From: Streptomyces sp. S.PNR 29
Lineage (GTDB): Bacteria > Actinomycetota > Actinomycetes > Streptomycetales > Streptomycetaceae
DNA: 64,000 bases
NCBI RefSeq assembly: GCF_030386795.1
Contig: NZ_JANUQM010000002.1
Coordinates: 372,001 to 436,000 of the forward strand
Reading direction: 5' to 3'
The notes beneath the pieces were generated by a model. It was not told the origin of the DNA. It did not search any database and was given only the letters and a program-made list of their open reading frames with translations. The number at the start of each line of letters is the position of its first letter. Positions within the stretch are counted from its first letter, which is position 1. The position numbers and the translations under genes are program-made. Of the stretch, positions 26,542 through 36,110 are shown piece by piece.

Positions 26542-28377
26542 TTACAGCCCGAGCTCGACCTCGAACTCGCCCGCCTCCAGGATCGCCTTGACCGCCGTCA
26601 GGTAACGGGCCGCGTCGGCGCCGTCCACCAGGCGGTGGTCGTAGGAGAGGGTCAGGTACGTCATGTCGCGGACGCCGATGACCGTGCCCTCCTCGGTCTC
26701 GATCACGGCCGGGCGCTTGACCGTGGCACCGATGCCGAGGATCGCCACCTGGCCCGGCGGCACGATGATCGTGTCGAACAGCGCGCCACGCGACCCGGTG
26801 TTGGAGATGGTGAAGGTCGCGCCGGACAGCTCGTCCGGGGTGATCTTGCTGGCGCGGACCTTGCCCGCCAGGTCGGCCGTGGCCTTGGAGATGCCGGCGA
26901 TGTTGAGGTCACCGGCGTTCTTGATGACCGGGGTCATCAGGCCCTTCTCGGAGTCCACCGCGATACCGATGTTCTCGGTGTCGAAGTAGGTGATGGTCCC
27001 CTCGGCCTCGTTGATCTTGGCGTTGATGACCGGGTGGGCCTTCAGCGCCTGCGCGGCCGCCTTGACGAAGAACGGCATCGGGGAGAGCTTGACGCCCTCA
27101 CGGGCCTGGAAGGAGGCCTTGGCCCGCTCGCGCAGCTTCATCAGGCGGGTGACGTCGACCTCGACGACCGAGGACAGCTGGGCCTGCTCGTGCAGGGCCT
27201 TGACCATGTTGTCGCCGATGACCTTGCGGATGCGCGGCATCTTGACGGTCTGGCCGCGCAGCGGCGACGCCTCCAGCACCGGGGCCTTCTTCGCGGCCGA
27301 CGGGGCGGCGGCGGCCGGAGCCGGGGCAGCGGCGGCGGCCTTCGCGGCCTCGGCGGCGGCGAGGACGTCCTGCTTGCGGATGCGGCCGCCGACACCGGTG
27401 CCGGTGACGGTGGACAGGTCGACGCCGTTCTCGGCGGCGAGCTTGCGCACCAGCGGGGTGACGTAGGCGCCCTCGTCGGTCGGCTTGGCGGCGGCCGGAG
27501 CGGCGGCGGCCGGAGCCGGAGCCGGGGTCGGCGCGGGCGCCGGAGCGGCAGGGGCCGGCTCGGGAGCCGGGGTGACCTGCTGCTGCGGGGCCGGAGCCGT
27601 GGGCGCCTGCGGAGCCGGAGCCGGAGCCGGAGCCGGAGTCGGCGCGGGCGCCGGAGCCGCGGGAGCCGGAGCCGGAGCGGCCGGGGCCTCGGCGGCGGGG
27701 GCCGGAGCCGGAGCGGCCGGGGCCTCGGCGGCGGCCGGAGCGGCACCCGGGGCGCCGATGACGGCCAGCTTGGCGCCGACCTCGGCGGTCTCGTCCTCGC
27801 CGACGGTGATCTCCAGCAGCACACCGGAGGTGGGCGCCGGGATCTCGGTGTCGACCTTGTCGGTGGAGACCTCGAGCAGCGGCTCGTCGGCCTCGACGCT
27901 GTCGCCGACCGACTTCAGCCAGCGGGTGACGGTGCCCTCGGTGACGGACTCGCCGAGCGCGGGCAGCACCACGTCCGTGCCCTCGGCGGTGCCGGCGCCG
28001 GCGGCGGCCTCGGCGGTCGGGGCCGGAGCGGGGGCGGCCTGCTCGGTGGACGGGGCGGCCGGGGCCGGGGCCTCGGCGGCGGGGGCCGGAGCCGGGGCGG
28101 CCTCGGCGGCGGGCGCCGGGGCGGCAGCCGGGGCGCCGGTGCCGTCGTCGATCACGGCCAGCTCGGCGCCGACCTCGACCGTCTCGTCCTCGGCGACCTT
28201 GATGGAGGAAAGCACACCGGCCGCGGGGGCCGGGATCTCGGTGTCGACCTTGTCGGTGGAGACCTCGAGCAGCGGCTCGTCGGCCTCGACGCGCTCCCCC
28301 TCGGCCTTCAGCCAGCGGGTGACAGTGCCCTCGGTGACGCTCTCGCCGAGCGCCGGAAGGGTTACGGAAACCGCCAT
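26542..28377 (-). CDS. sucB: 2-oxoacid dehydrogenase E2, dihydrolipoamide acyltransferase with two lipoyl domains
   Basis: 611 residues. Two lipoyl domains carry the modified lysines K43 and K175 in identical [10 protein letters not shown] contexts; each is followed by a long Ala/Pro linker made of near-repeats. Then come the peripheral subunit-binding domain ([31 protein letters not shown]) and the catalytic domain with DHRLVDG (His581, Asp585). In actinobacteria this E2 (DlaT in mycobacteria) is annotated SucB but serves pyruvate dehydrogenase and a mixed complex with 2-oxoglutarate dehydrogenase. It is co-transcribed with lpd upstream (57-base gap). Confidence 0.95.
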   Translation of the reverse strand: MAVSVTLPALGESVTEGTVTRWLKAEGERVEADEPLLEVSTDKVDTEIPAPAAGVLSSIKVAEDETVEVGAELAVIDDGTGAPAAAPAPAAEAAPAPAPAAEAPAPAAPSTEQAAPAPAPTAEAAAGAGTAEGTDVVLPALGESVTEGTVTRWLKSVGDSVEADEPLLEVSTDKVDTEIPAPTSGVLLEITVGEDETAEVGAKLAVIGAPGAAPAAAEAPAAPAPAPAAEAPAAPAPAPAAPAPAPTPAPAPAPAPQAPTAPAPQQQVTPAPEPAPAAPAPAPTPAPAPAAAAPAAAKPTDEGAYVTPLVRKLAAENGVDLSTVTGTGVGGRIRKQDVLAAAEAAKAAAAAPAPAAAAPSAAKKAPVLEASPLRGQTVKMPRIRKVIGDNMVKALHEQAQLSSVVEVDVTRLMKLRERAKASFQAREGVKLSPMPFFVKAAAQALKAHPVINAKINEAEGTITYFDTENIGIAVDSEKGLMTPVIKNAGDLNIAGISKATADLAGKVRASKITPDELSGATFTISNTGSRGALFDTIIVPPGQVAILGIGATVKRPAVIETEEGTVIGVRDMTYLTLSYDHRLVDGADAARYLTAVKAILEAGEFEVELGL

Positions 28378-28434
28378 GGTTTCGGTTGCTCCTTACAAAG
28401 TGCGGAAGTCTGTGTCGTCGCGCCCGAGGGCTGT

Positions 28435-29823
28435 TCAGTCGTGCGAGTGCAGCGGCTTGCCCGCCAGCGCCAGGTGGGCCTCGCCGAGCGCCTCGTTCTG
28501 CGTCGGGTGGGCGTGGACGAGCTGGGCGACCTCGGCCGGCAGCGCTTCCCAGTTGTAGATCAGCTGGGCCTCGCCGACCTGCTCGCCCATGCGGTCGCCG
28601 ACCATGTGGACGCCGACCACGGCACCGTCCTTGACCTGGACGAGCTTGATCTCGCCCGCGGTCTTCAGGATCTTGCTCTTGCCGTTGCCCGCGAGGTTGT
28701 ACTTCAGAGCGACGACCTTGTCCGCGCCGTAGATCTCCTTGGCCTTGGCCTCGGTGATGCCGACGGAGGCGACCTCCGGGTGGCAGTACGTCACGCGCGG
28801 CACGCCGTCGTAGTCGATCGGAACGGTCTTCAGACCGGCCAGGCGCTCCGCCACCAGGATGCCCTCGGCGAAACCGACGTGCGCGAGCTGGAGGGTGGGG
28901 ACGAGGTCACCGACGGCGGAGATGGTCGGGATGTTCGTCCGCATGTACTCGTCGACGAGGACGTAGCCGCGGTCCATGGCGACCCCGACCTCCTCGTAGC
29001 CCAGGCCCTGCGAGACCGGGCCGCGGCCGACGGCGACGAGGAGGACCTCGGCCTCGAACTCCTTGCCGTCGGCGAGGGTGACCTTGACACCGTCCTGGGT
29101 GTACTCGGCCTTCTGGAAGAAGGTGCCCAGGTTGAACTTGATGCCGCGCTTGCGGAACGCGCGCTCAAGAAGCTTCGAGGAGTTCTCGTCCTCGACCGGG
29201 ACGAGGTGCTTCAGACCTTCGATGATCGTGATGTCGGCACCGAAGGACTTCCACGCGGAGGCGAACTCCACGCCGATGACACCGCCGCCGAGGACGATCG
29301 CGGACTTCGGCACGCGGTCCAGCACGAGGGCGTGGTCCGAGGAGATGATCCGGTTGCCGTCGATCTCCAGGCCCGGCAGCGACTTCGGCACGGAACCGGT
29401 CGCGAGCAGGATGTGACGGCCCTGGATCCGCTGGCCGTTGACGTCGACCGAGGTGGCCGAGGACAGCCGGCCCTCACCCTCGATGTAGGTCACCTTGCGG
29501 GAGGCGATGAGCCCCTGCAGGCCCTTGTACAGGCCCGAGATGACCTCGTCCTTGTACTTGTGGACGGCCGGTACGTCGATGCCCTCGAAGCTGGCCTTCA
29601 CGCCGAACTGCTCGCTCTCGCGGGCCTGGTCGGCGATCTCACCCGCGTGCAGCAGGGCCTTGGTGGGGATGCATCCTCGGTGCAGGCAGGTGCCGCCGAC
29701 CTTGTCCTTCTCGATCAGGGCGACGTCCAGGCCCAGCTGCGCCCCGCGCAGGGCCGCGGCGTAACCACCGCTACCACCGCCGAGGATCACTAGGTCGAAA
29801 ACGGTGCTGGCGTCGTTCGCCAC
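28435..29823 (-). CDS. lpdA: dihydrolipoyl dehydrogenase (E3)
   Basis: 462 residues. E3 reoxidises the lipoyl groups of E2 and passes electrons to NAD+. The FAD motif LVILGGGSGGYAAAL, the redox disulfide C46/C51 (GGTCLHRGCIPTK), the NAD motif IVLGGGVIGVEFA and the C-terminal catalytic pair HAHPTQNEALGEA are all present. The GTG at 29823 has GGAGG seven bases upstream and fits the expected N-terminus. First gene of the lpd-E2 operon. Confidence 0.96.
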   Translation of the reverse strand: MANDASTVFDLVILGGGSGGYAAALRGAQLGLDVALIEKDKVGGTCLHRGCIPTKALLHAGEIADQARESEQFGVKASFEGIDVPAVHKYKDEVISGLYKGLQGLIASRKVTYIEGEGRLSSATSVDVNGQRIQGRHILLATGSVPKSLPGLEIDGNRIISSDHALVLDRVPKSAIVLGGGVIGVEFASAWKSFGADITIIEGLKHLVPVEDENSSKLLERAFRKRGIKFNLGTFFQKAEYTQDGVKVTLADGKEFEAEVLLVAVGRGPVSQGLGYEEVGVAMDRGYVLVDEYMRTNIPTISAVGDLVPTLQLAHVGFAEGILVAERLAGLKTVPIDYDGVPRVTYCHPEVASVGITEAKAKEIYGADKVVALKYNLAGNGKSKILKTAGEIKLVQVKDGAVVGVHMVGDRMGEQVGEAQLIYNWEALPAEVAQLVHAHPTQNEALGEAHLALAGKPLHSHD

Positions 29824-30140
29824 GTCACGTCCTCCATGCATGTGCGCCGTACGCCGGTCTTCACTGACCGGCAGGCGGCTGGTGTCCGGCCGCTCTTTCT
29901 TCGGCCCTTGGTGGGGCCCTGTCCTGCCGAGCCCATCTTTGCACTTGTCGGAGGCGGAAGAGACGCGGGGCCGGGGTGTGAGACGCCCCACGTCTGCGAC
30001 GGACAGGGGGCACAGCCGACTTGAAACCAGCGCCCACGTCGACTGCGGCCAACCCGAAGGGGCGCGGGGAACTGCGCGACCAGCACCCCACGCCCCCGCG
30101 GCCGCCGCACAACCGGACGGCCCGAGCCCCTAGGCGAACG
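29824..30140. other. lpd upstream region containing a dispersed repeat
   Basis: A 317-base gap with no gene. Most of it should be the lpd promoter region. It contains one copy of a repeat found again at about 60635 (see 30055-30085). Confidence 0.5.
30055..30085. repeat. dispersed intergenic repeat, copy 1
   Basis: The string CCGAAGGGGCGCGGGGAACT and the following GCGCG occur here (about 30055-30080) and again at about 60635-60660, both intergenic. From memory, this sequence is a widespread small intergenic repeat in Streptomyces genomes; its function is unknown. Confidence 0.7.
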
Positions 30141-31667
30141 TCACCCCAGATCCCCCGCCGCCGTCAGCTCGGCGAGCCGCACCAGCGTCCGCACCGCGGT
30201 CCCGGTACCACCCTTGGGCGTGTACCCGAAGGGGCCCCCTTCGTTGAACGCCGGCCCCGCGATGTCCAGGTGGGCCCAGGTGATGCCCTCACCCACGAAC
30301 TCCTTGAGGAACAGGCCGGCGACCAGCCCGCCGCCCATCCGCTCACCCATGTTCGCGATGTCGGCGACGGCCGAGTCCATCCCCTTGCGCAGATGCTCGG
30401 GCAGCGGCATCGGCCACGCGGCCTCGCCGACCTCCTCCGCGGCCTCGTGCACCGCGGAGCGGAACGCGTCGTCGTTGGCCATGATCCCGAACGTCCGGCT
30501 GCCCAGCGCCAGCATCATCGCGCCGGTCAGGGTCGCCACGTCCACGATCGCGTCCGGCTTCTCCGCGGACGCGGCCCACAGGGCGTCGGCCAGCACCAGC
30601 CGGCCCTCGGCGTCGGTGTTGAGCACCTCCACCGTCTTGCCGCTGTACATGCGCAGCACGTCACCGGGGCGCGTCGCCGACCCGGACGGCATGTTCTCGG
30701 CGAGCGCCAGCCAGCCGGTGACGTTCACCTCCAGGCCGATGCGCGCGGCGGCGACCACGGCCGCGAAAACCGCCGCCGCGCCGCTCATGTCGCACTTCAT
30801 CGTCTCGTTGTGCCCGGCCGGCTTCAGCGAGATGCCGCCCGAGTCGTAGGTGATGCCCTTGCCGACGAAGGCGAGGTGCTTCTTCGCCTTGGAGTGGGTG
30901 TACGACAGCTTCACCAGGCGGGGTGCCGACGCCGAACCGGAGCCGACGCCGAGGATGCCGCCGTAGCCGCCCTTGACGAGCGCCTTCTCGTCCAGCACCT
31001 GGATCTTGATGCCGTGTTCCTTGGCCGCGGTCTGCGCGATCGCGGCGAACGCCTCGGGGTTGAGGTCGTTCGGCGGCATGTTGATCAGGTCCCGGGCGCG
31101 GTTGAGCTCCTCGCAGACGGCGACGGCACGCTCGACGGCCGCCTTGTACGCCTTGTCGCGCGGCTTGCCGCCGAGCAGGGCGGCCTCGGCCAGCGGGGCC
31201 TTGCCGTTCTTCGCCTTCGGGTCCTTGTTGTTGTCCTTGTACGAGTCGAAGGTGTAGGCGCCGAGCAGCACGCCCTCGCCGATCGCGCCGGCGTCGGCGG
31301 CGTCCGTGAGCGGCAGGGCGAAGGCGGCCTTCTTGGACCCGGCGAGGGCACGGGCGGCCACGCCGGCGGCCTTGCGCAGCGCCTCCGCGTCGAACCCGGA
31401 GTCCTTCTCGGGCTGCGCGCCCAGGCCCACCGCCACCACGAGCGGCGCCTTGAATCCGGACGGCGCGGGCAGCTTCGTCACCTCGCCCTCGGTACCGGAG
31501 GCGCCGAGGGTCTCCAGGACGCCGGCCAGCTTGCCGTCGTACGCCTTGTCCACGGCCTCGGCGCCCGGTGCGACGACCGGCCCCTTGGAGCCCTTGGCGA
31601 CCCCGATCACGATCGCGTCGGCCCGCAGGCCGGGCGCCGCGGCGGTGCTGAGAGTGAGAGCAGTCAC
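30141..31667 (-). CDS. pepA: leucyl aminopeptidase (M17)
   Basis: 508 residues. A dizinc/dimanganese cytosolic aminopeptidase. The metal and catalytic motifs are complete: GKGITYDSGGISLKP (Lys and Asp ligands), MKCDMSGAAAV and the family signature NTDAEGRLVLAD. The GTG at 31667 gives the expected start (MTALTLSTAAAPGLRADAI) although the ribosome site is weak. In M. tuberculosis the same family (Rv2213) lies close to the E2 gene. Confidence 0.96.
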   Translation of the reverse strand: MTALTLSTAAAPGLRADAIVIGVAKGSKGPVVAPGAEAVDKAYDGKLAGVLETLGASGTEGEVTKLPAPSGFKAPLVVAVGLGAQPEKDSGFDAEALRKAAGVAARALAGSKKAAFALPLTDAADAGAIGEGVLLGAYTFDSYKDNNKDPKAKNGKAPLAEAALLGGKPRDKAYKAAVERAVAVCEELNRARDLINMPPNDLNPEAFAAIAQTAAKEHGIKIQVLDEKALVKGGYGGILGVGSGSASAPRLVKLSYTHSKAKKHLAFVGKGITYDSGGISLKPAGHNETMKCDMSGAAAVFAAVVAAARIGLEVNVTGWLALAENMPSGSATRPGDVLRMYSGKTVEVLNTDAEGRLVLADALWAASAEKPDAIVDVATLTGAMMLALGSRTFGIMANDDAFRSAVHEAAEEVGEAAWPMPLPEHLRKGMDSAVADIANMGERMGGGLVAGLFLKEFVGEGITWAHLDIAGPAFNEGGPFGYTPKGGTGTAVRTLVRLAELTAAGDLG

Positions 31668-31816
31668 GGTGGTGAATTCTCGCTTCCGATGTGAAGTTGC
31701 TGTGGCCGAAACGGGTGGGTCGACCGGGCCCGACAGCCGACCCCAGGCGCGACCTGGGAGTGCGGCGGCGACCGGGGCCTTCACCCTGTCGGCGAACACC
31801 CGTGACGAGCCTACGC

Positions 31817-32599
31817 TCAGCCCAGGGCCAGCACGACGAGCGCGGTGGTCGCCGCCGTCTCCGCGAGGGCACCGAACACGTCACCGGTGACTCCGCCGAA
31901 GCGGCGCGTGCAGCGGCGCAGGAGGAGTTCGGCGGCGGCGACGGAGAGGACGACCGCGAGGGCGGTCCGCACGAGGCCGTACGGCCCGAGGAGCGCCGAC
32001 AGGGCAGCCGCCGCCCCGGCCACGGCGAGGGCGGCCCCCACCGCGCCCGGTACCGGCACCGCACCGGCGACCGCGGCCCCCAGCCCCTCCGGGCGGGCGG
32101 CCGGTATCCCCGACCGGGCGGCCAGGGTGAGGGCGAGCCGGGCGACGGTCGCCGCGACGACGGCGGCGAGCGCTCCCCGGGCCCAGGAGCCGTCGTACGC
32201 CCGCGCCAGCGCCGCCACCTGCGCCAGCAGCACGAGGACCAGCGTGAGTACGCCGAACGGTCCGATGTCCGACTGCTTCATGATCCGCAGTGCGTCCTCG
32301 GCGGGCTTCCCGCTGCCGAGTCCGTCCGCGGTGTCGGCCAGCCCGTCGAGGTGCAGACCGCGGGTGAGGACGGCGGGTACGGCGGCGGTGGCGACGGCGG
32401 CGAGCAGTGGGCCCGAGCCGAGGAACAGCAGCAGGAGTCCGGCGGCGGCGGCACCGGTGCCGACCACCAGCCCGGCCAGCGGCGCGCAGAGCATGCCGGC
32501 GCGGGCGGCCGGACGGTCCCAGCGGGTCACCCCGACCGGGAGCACGGTGAGGGTGCCGAAGGCGAAACGGAGGCCGTCGGGCCATGGAGTCCTGGACAC
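31817..32599 (-). CDS. cobS: adenosylcobinamide-GDP ribazoletransferase (cobalamin synthase)
   Basis: 260 residues, multi-pass membrane enzyme that joins adenosylcobinamide-GDP and alpha-ribazole in the last stage of cobalamin synthesis. Signatures are TRGLHLDGLADTADGLG and ALRIMKQSDIGPFGV. The GTG at 32599 lacks a ribosome site, but TAGTCT (32611-32606 on this strand) stands six bases before it, so the mRNA is probably leaderless. It is divergent from the membrane protein gene at 32641, only 41 bases away. Confidence 0.94.
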   Translation of the reverse strand: MSRTPWPDGLRFAFGTLTVLPVGVTRWDRPAARAGMLCAPLAGLVVGTGAAAAGLLLLFLGSGPLLAAVATAAVPAVLTRGLHLDGLADTADGLGSGKPAEDALRIMKQSDIGPFGVLTLVLVLLAQVAALARAYDGSWARGALAAVVAATVARLALTLAARSGIPAARPEGLGAAVAGAVPVPGAVGAALAVAGAAAALSALLGPYGLVRTALAVVLSVAAAELLLRRCTRRFGGVTGDVFGALAETAATTALVVLALG

Positions 32600-32640
32600 C
32601 GGCGCAGACTACCCGCGTCTCCAGTGGATAAAGTTCCCAT

Positions 32641-33402
32641 ATGGGAGATTGGTGGCAAAGGAACATCGTGGAACCGGGCAAGCTGCCGCTGCTCCTTGCT
32701 CTGGCCGCCTTTGTTCTGACGTTCCTGATCACGCGGCTCATCACACGGATGATCCGGGCGGGCAAGGGTCCCTTCCGCAACGTCCAGACCGGTGAGCTCC
32801 ACATTCACCACGTGGTACCCGGGGTGGTCCTCACGATCATCGGCGGTTTCGGCGTGGTCGCCAGCGGCGCGGAGGGCTGGGGATCGAGACTGTGCGCGGT
32901 CCTGTTCGGCATGGGGGCGGGGCTCGTGCTGGACGAGTTCGCGCTGATCCTGCACCTCGACGACGTCTACTGGAGCGAGGCCGGGCGCAAGAGCGTGGAG
33001 GTCGTGGTGCTCACGGCGGCCCTGGTCGGCCTGGTCCTCATCGGATTCTCGCCGTTCGGCGTCAACGACGTCTCCGAGGGCGAGGAGCAGGGGCGCGCCG
33101 GCGTCCTGCTGAGCGTCACGGGGAACTTCCTCGTCGCGCTCATCGCCCTGAGCAAGGGCAAGACCCGTACCGCGATCTTCGGCGTGATCATTCCCCTCAT
33201 CGCCCTGGTCGGGGCGGTCCGCCTGGCCCGCCCCGGCTCTCCCTGGGCCAGGCGCTTCTACGGCCGCCGCCCGCGGGCCCGCGCCAAGGCGCGTCTGCGT
33301 GCGTATCACCACGACCGCCGCTGGGCCCGCCCCAGCCGCGTCCTCCAGGACTGGATCGGCGGCAAACCGGACGAACCGACCCGGGCCCTCGAACGCCACT
33401 GA
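32641..33402 (+). CDS. integral membrane protein of unknown function
   Basis: 253 residues with about six transmembrane segments, a short luminal or cytoplasmic HIHHVVPG motif near residue 55, DDVYWSEAGRKSVE in the centre and a very basic C-terminus (RRPRARAKARLRAYHHDRR). I do not recognise the family. The ATG at 32641 is preceded by TAAAGT (32629-32634) six bases upstream and no ribosome site, so this gene too looks leaderless. Its promoter is shared with cobS. It is followed by a repeat-rich spacer. Confidence 0.8.
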   Translation: MGDWWQRNIVEPGKLPLLLALAAFVLTFLITRLITRMIRAGKGPFRNVQTGELHIHHVVPGVVLTIIGGFGVVASGAEGWGSRLCAVLFGMGAGLVLDEFALILHLDDVYWSEAGRKSVEVVVLTAALVGLVLIGFSPFGVNDVSEGEEQGRAGVLLSVTGNFLVALIALSKGKTRTAIFGVIIPLIALVGAVRLARPGSPWARRFYGRRPRARAKARLRAYHHDRRWARPSRVLQDWIGGKPDEPTRALERH

Positions 33403-33769
33403 CGCGACGAGGGCCCGCGGGACCGACCCGCCGCCAGCGCCGGCCCTCGCCGCCGGCGGTCTGCCGGCGCGGGCCCTTGCCGTTGGCGGTCCGTCGGCCC
33501 GGTCTCAGGGGCGGCGGTTTGTCGGTGTCGACTGTCACCGTCGGCGGTCTGTTGGCGCGGGCCCTTGCCGTCGGTGGTCTGTCGGTGCCGGTCCTAAGGG
33601 CGGCGGTTTGTCGGTGTCGGTCCGCAGCGTCGGCGGTTTGTCGGTGCCGACTGTCACCGTCGGCGTCTGTCGGTGCCGGTCCCCAGGGCCTGTCGGTGCC
33701 GGACTCTTTCGCCGCGCCGGCCCTCTGCCGCGCCGGTGCAGTCCGGCGGTGCCGAACCGGCCGGACCGG
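33403..33769. repeat. degenerate tandem-repeat spacer
   Basis: A 367-base convergent intergenic region made of imperfect repeats of GGCGGTTTGTCGGTG (at about 33512, 33602 and 33632) and related TCTGTCGGTGCCGGTCC units. A longer unit including GACTGTCACCGTCGGCG occurs near 33529 and 33648, and GCGGGCCCTTGCCG occurs near 33470 and 33557. No gene or ribosome site is seen in it. Confidence 0.75.
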
Positions 33770-34861
33770 CTACTCCTCCGCCGGGTCGCCGGAAACCGCC
33801 GGTGCCTCCGACTCCTTCGGCTTCTCCGGCAGCTCGGCGGCCAGCGCCGCCGCGGCCTGTACCAGCGGCAGCGCCAGCAACGCCCCCGCGCCCTCCCCGA
33901 CGGTCACCCCCTGTGACAGCAGCGGCTCCAGCGCCATGCGGTCGAGCGCCTTGGCCTGCCCCGGCTCCCCGCTGTCGTGCGCGGCGAGCCACCAGTCCGG
34001 CGCGCGGAACGCGATCCGCTGACCCACCAGCGCGCAGGCGGCCGTCACGACCCCGTCGAGGATCACCGGCATCTTCCGCACCGCGCTCTGCAGCAGAAAG
34101 CCGGTGATCGCGGCGAGGTCGGCGCCGCCCACCGTCGCCAGCAGCTGCAGCTGGTCCCCGAGCACCGGCCGGGCCCGGCGCAGGGCGTCCCGGATCGCCG
34201 CGCACTTGCGCATCCAGGCCAGATCGTCGATCGCCAGCCCGCCCCGCCCGGTGACGACGGACGCGTCGGTTCCGCACAGCGCCGCGACCAGCACCCCTGC
34301 CGCCGTCGTCCCGCCCACGCTCACATCGCCGAGCACCACCAGATCCGTACCGGAGTCGGCCTCCTCGTCGGCCACCGCGACCCCGGTGAGGAAGGCGGTC
34401 GCCGCCTCCTCCAGGGTCAGCGCGTCCTCGACGTCGATGCGCCCGCTGCCGCGCCGCACCCGGTGCCGTGCGACGTCGGCGGGCAGCGTCTCCGGGTCGC
34501 AGTCCAGCCCCAGATCGACGATCCGCACCGGCACGTCCAGCCGCCGGGCGAGCACCGACACGGGCCGCCCGCCCTCCAGTACCTCCCGCACCAACTGCCC
34601 GGCGCTGCCCGCGGGCCGCGCCGAGACGCCCAGTTCGGCGACCCCGTGGTCACCGGCGAACAGAACCACCCGCGGCCGTTCGATCGGCCGCACCGGCACT
34701 GCGGACTGCGCCGCCGCCAGCCACTCACCCAGGTCGTCGAGGCGGCCCAGCGATCCGGGCGGCACGATCTGACGCTCCCGGCGCGCCTCGGCGTCGCGGC
34801 GCACCCCGCCGTCGGGGCGCTCGATCAGATCGGTGAAGTCGTCGAGATTAAGCGAGCTCAT
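33770..34861 (-). CDS. cobT: nicotinate-nucleotide--dimethylbenzimidazole phosphoribosyltransferase
   Basis: 363 residues. CobT makes alpha-ribazole phosphate, the lower ligand of cobalamin, that CobS attaches. Family motifs: VVLFAGDHGVAELGVSA, VVLGDVSVGGTTAAGVL, and the catalytic glutamate in GVTVGEGAGALLALPLVQAA. The ATG at 34861 has no ribosome site, but TACTGT (34874-34869 on this strand) lies seven bases before it; a leaderless mRNA is likely. The C-terminal 20 residues are a disordered Glu/Pro tail. Divergent from the methyltransferase. Confidence 0.95.
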   Translation of the reverse strand: MSSLNLDDFTDLIERPDGGVRRDAEARRERQIVPPGSLGRLDDLGEWLAAAQSAVPVRPIERPRVVLFAGDHGVAELGVSARPAGSAGQLVREVLEGGRPVSVLARRLDVPVRIVDLGLDCDPETLPADVARHRVRRGSGRIDVEDALTLEEAATAFLTGVAVADEEADSGTDLVVLGDVSVGGTTAAGVLVAALCGTDASVVTGRGGLAIDDLAWMRKCAAIRDALRRARPVLGDQLQLLATVGGADLAAITGFLLQSAVRKMPVILDGVVTAACALVGQRIAFRAPDWWLAAHDSGEPGQAKALDRMALEPLLSQGVTVGEGAGALLALPLVQAAAALAAELPEKPKESEAPAVSGDPAEE

Positions 34862-35030
34862 TCGCCGAACAGTACCGGCCCTGATCGAACACGACCGCGC
34901 CCTGTCGTCACCACGCGCGCGTGACGTCGTTGCACCCAAGATCCCTATCCCATACGTTCCGTTTTGCAGCAGATTGTCGTACGTCCTTTCCTGCTCGCCC
35001 CACTCGGCCTCACTCGCTCGGGAGCCGCCC

Positions 35031-36110
35031 ATGTCCGCACCCCCAGCGCCCCGCGCCCGGCAGACGACCGCCCGTCGCCGTGCCGCCTACCTCGCCTACC
35101 TCGCCGAGGGCACCGACCGCTTCCAGGAGCCGCCCCGTGAGGACTGCCCCTGGTGCGGCTCGCAGCGCCTGCGCACCCGGCTGCGCGCCGGGGACCTGCG
35201 GCTGCACAAACCGGGCCGGTTCCTCCTCGCCGAGTGCCGGGACTGCGTCCACACCTTCCAGAACCCCCGGCTGACCGCGGAAGGCGTGACCTTCTACCAC
35301 CGGGACCTCGACGAGGGGCGCCTCGCCGGTGTCGTCGCCCGCACCGGCGTCCGCCGCGGACACCGCTCCGCCGCCCGCGCGATGCTGCGCTTCACCGAGC
35401 CGGAGAGCTGGCTGGACGTGGGCACGGGCCACGCCCGCTTCCCGCAGCGGGCGCGGGAGTTCTTCCCGTACACCGCCTTCGACGGTCTGGACACCACCTG
35501 GCGCGTCCAGCGGGCCCAGGCGGCGGGACGGGTCGAGGAGGCGTACATCGGCCACCTCACGGACCCCCACATCAGGGCCCGCCTGCGCGCCCGCTACGAC
35601 GTCGTCAGCATGCTCCAGCACCTGCACCACACCCCGGACCCCCGCGAGGAACTCCGCGCCGCCCTCGACGTCCTCCGCCCCGGCGGCCACCTCCTCGTCG
35701 AACTCCCCGACCCGCGTTCGGTGTTCGCCCTCCTGCTCGGCAAGTGGTGGCTGCCGTACGACCAGCCGCGCCACCTGCACCTGCCGCCGCCGGCCAACCT
35801 CCGCGCCGAACTGGAGGCCCGGGGCTGCACGGTCCTCGCCGTCGACCGCCGCACCGCGCACGTCCCGTACGACCTGGCGGGCGCCTTCGCCCTGGCCCTC
35901 TCCCACGCCCTGCCCGCCCCGGACACCCCCTGGCGTGCCATCCCGCCGACCCGGCTCCAGCGCGGCCTGCGGGCCACCCTGCTGGCGGCCGGCCTCCCCC
36001 TGGTGGCCGCGGCCTGGACGGCGGACCACGCCCTGGCCCCCCTCCTGCGCCACACGCCCTTCGCGAACGCCTACCGCCTCATCGCCCGCAAGGGAGCGTC
36101 AGCCGCGTAG
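35031..36110 (+). CDS. SAM-dependent methyltransferase with N-terminal zinc-ribbon-like motif
   Basis: 359 residues. Two CxxC pairs (CPWCGSQRL and ECRDCVHTFQNP) in the first 90 residues look like a small zinc ribbon, as in many Methyltransf_23 proteins. Motif I is SWLDVGTGHARFP, followed by YDVVSMLQHLHHTPDP and LRPGGHLLVELPDP, so it is a class I methyltransferase. A hydrophobic C-terminal part (LRATLLAAGLPLVAAAW) may contact a lipid or membrane. GGAG stands six bases before the ATG at 35031. The substrate is unknown; the position inside the cobalamin genes does not by itself imply a role there. Confidence 0.85.
   Translation: MSAPPAPRARQTTARRRAAYLAYLAEGTDRFQEPPREDCPWCGSQRLRTRLRAGDLRLHKPGRFLLAECRDCVHTFQNPRLTAEGVTFYHRDLDEGRLAGVVARTGVRRGHRSAARAMLRFTEPESWLDVGTGHARFPQRAREFFPYTAFDGLDTTWRVQRAQAAGRVEEAYIGHLTDPHIRARLRARYDVVSMLQHLHHTPDPREELRAALDVLRPGGHLLVELPDPRSVFALLLGKWWLPYDQPRHLHLPPPANLRAELEARGCTVLAVDRRTAHVPYDLAGAFALALSHALPAPDTPWRAIPPTRLQRGLRATLLAAGLPLVAAAWTADHALAPLLRHTPFANAYRLIARKGASAA

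Noticed and set aside
26482..29793. An open frame of over 1000 codons opposite the E2 and lpd genes
   Set aside because: It is antisense to two well-recognised enzymes and extremely rich in Gly/Arg and Val/Asp; it is a GC-bias artefact.
33403..33769. Possible CRISPR or small RNA cluster
   Set aside because: Repeats are imperfect and irregularly spaced, and no cas genes or promoter-terminator pairs are visible.
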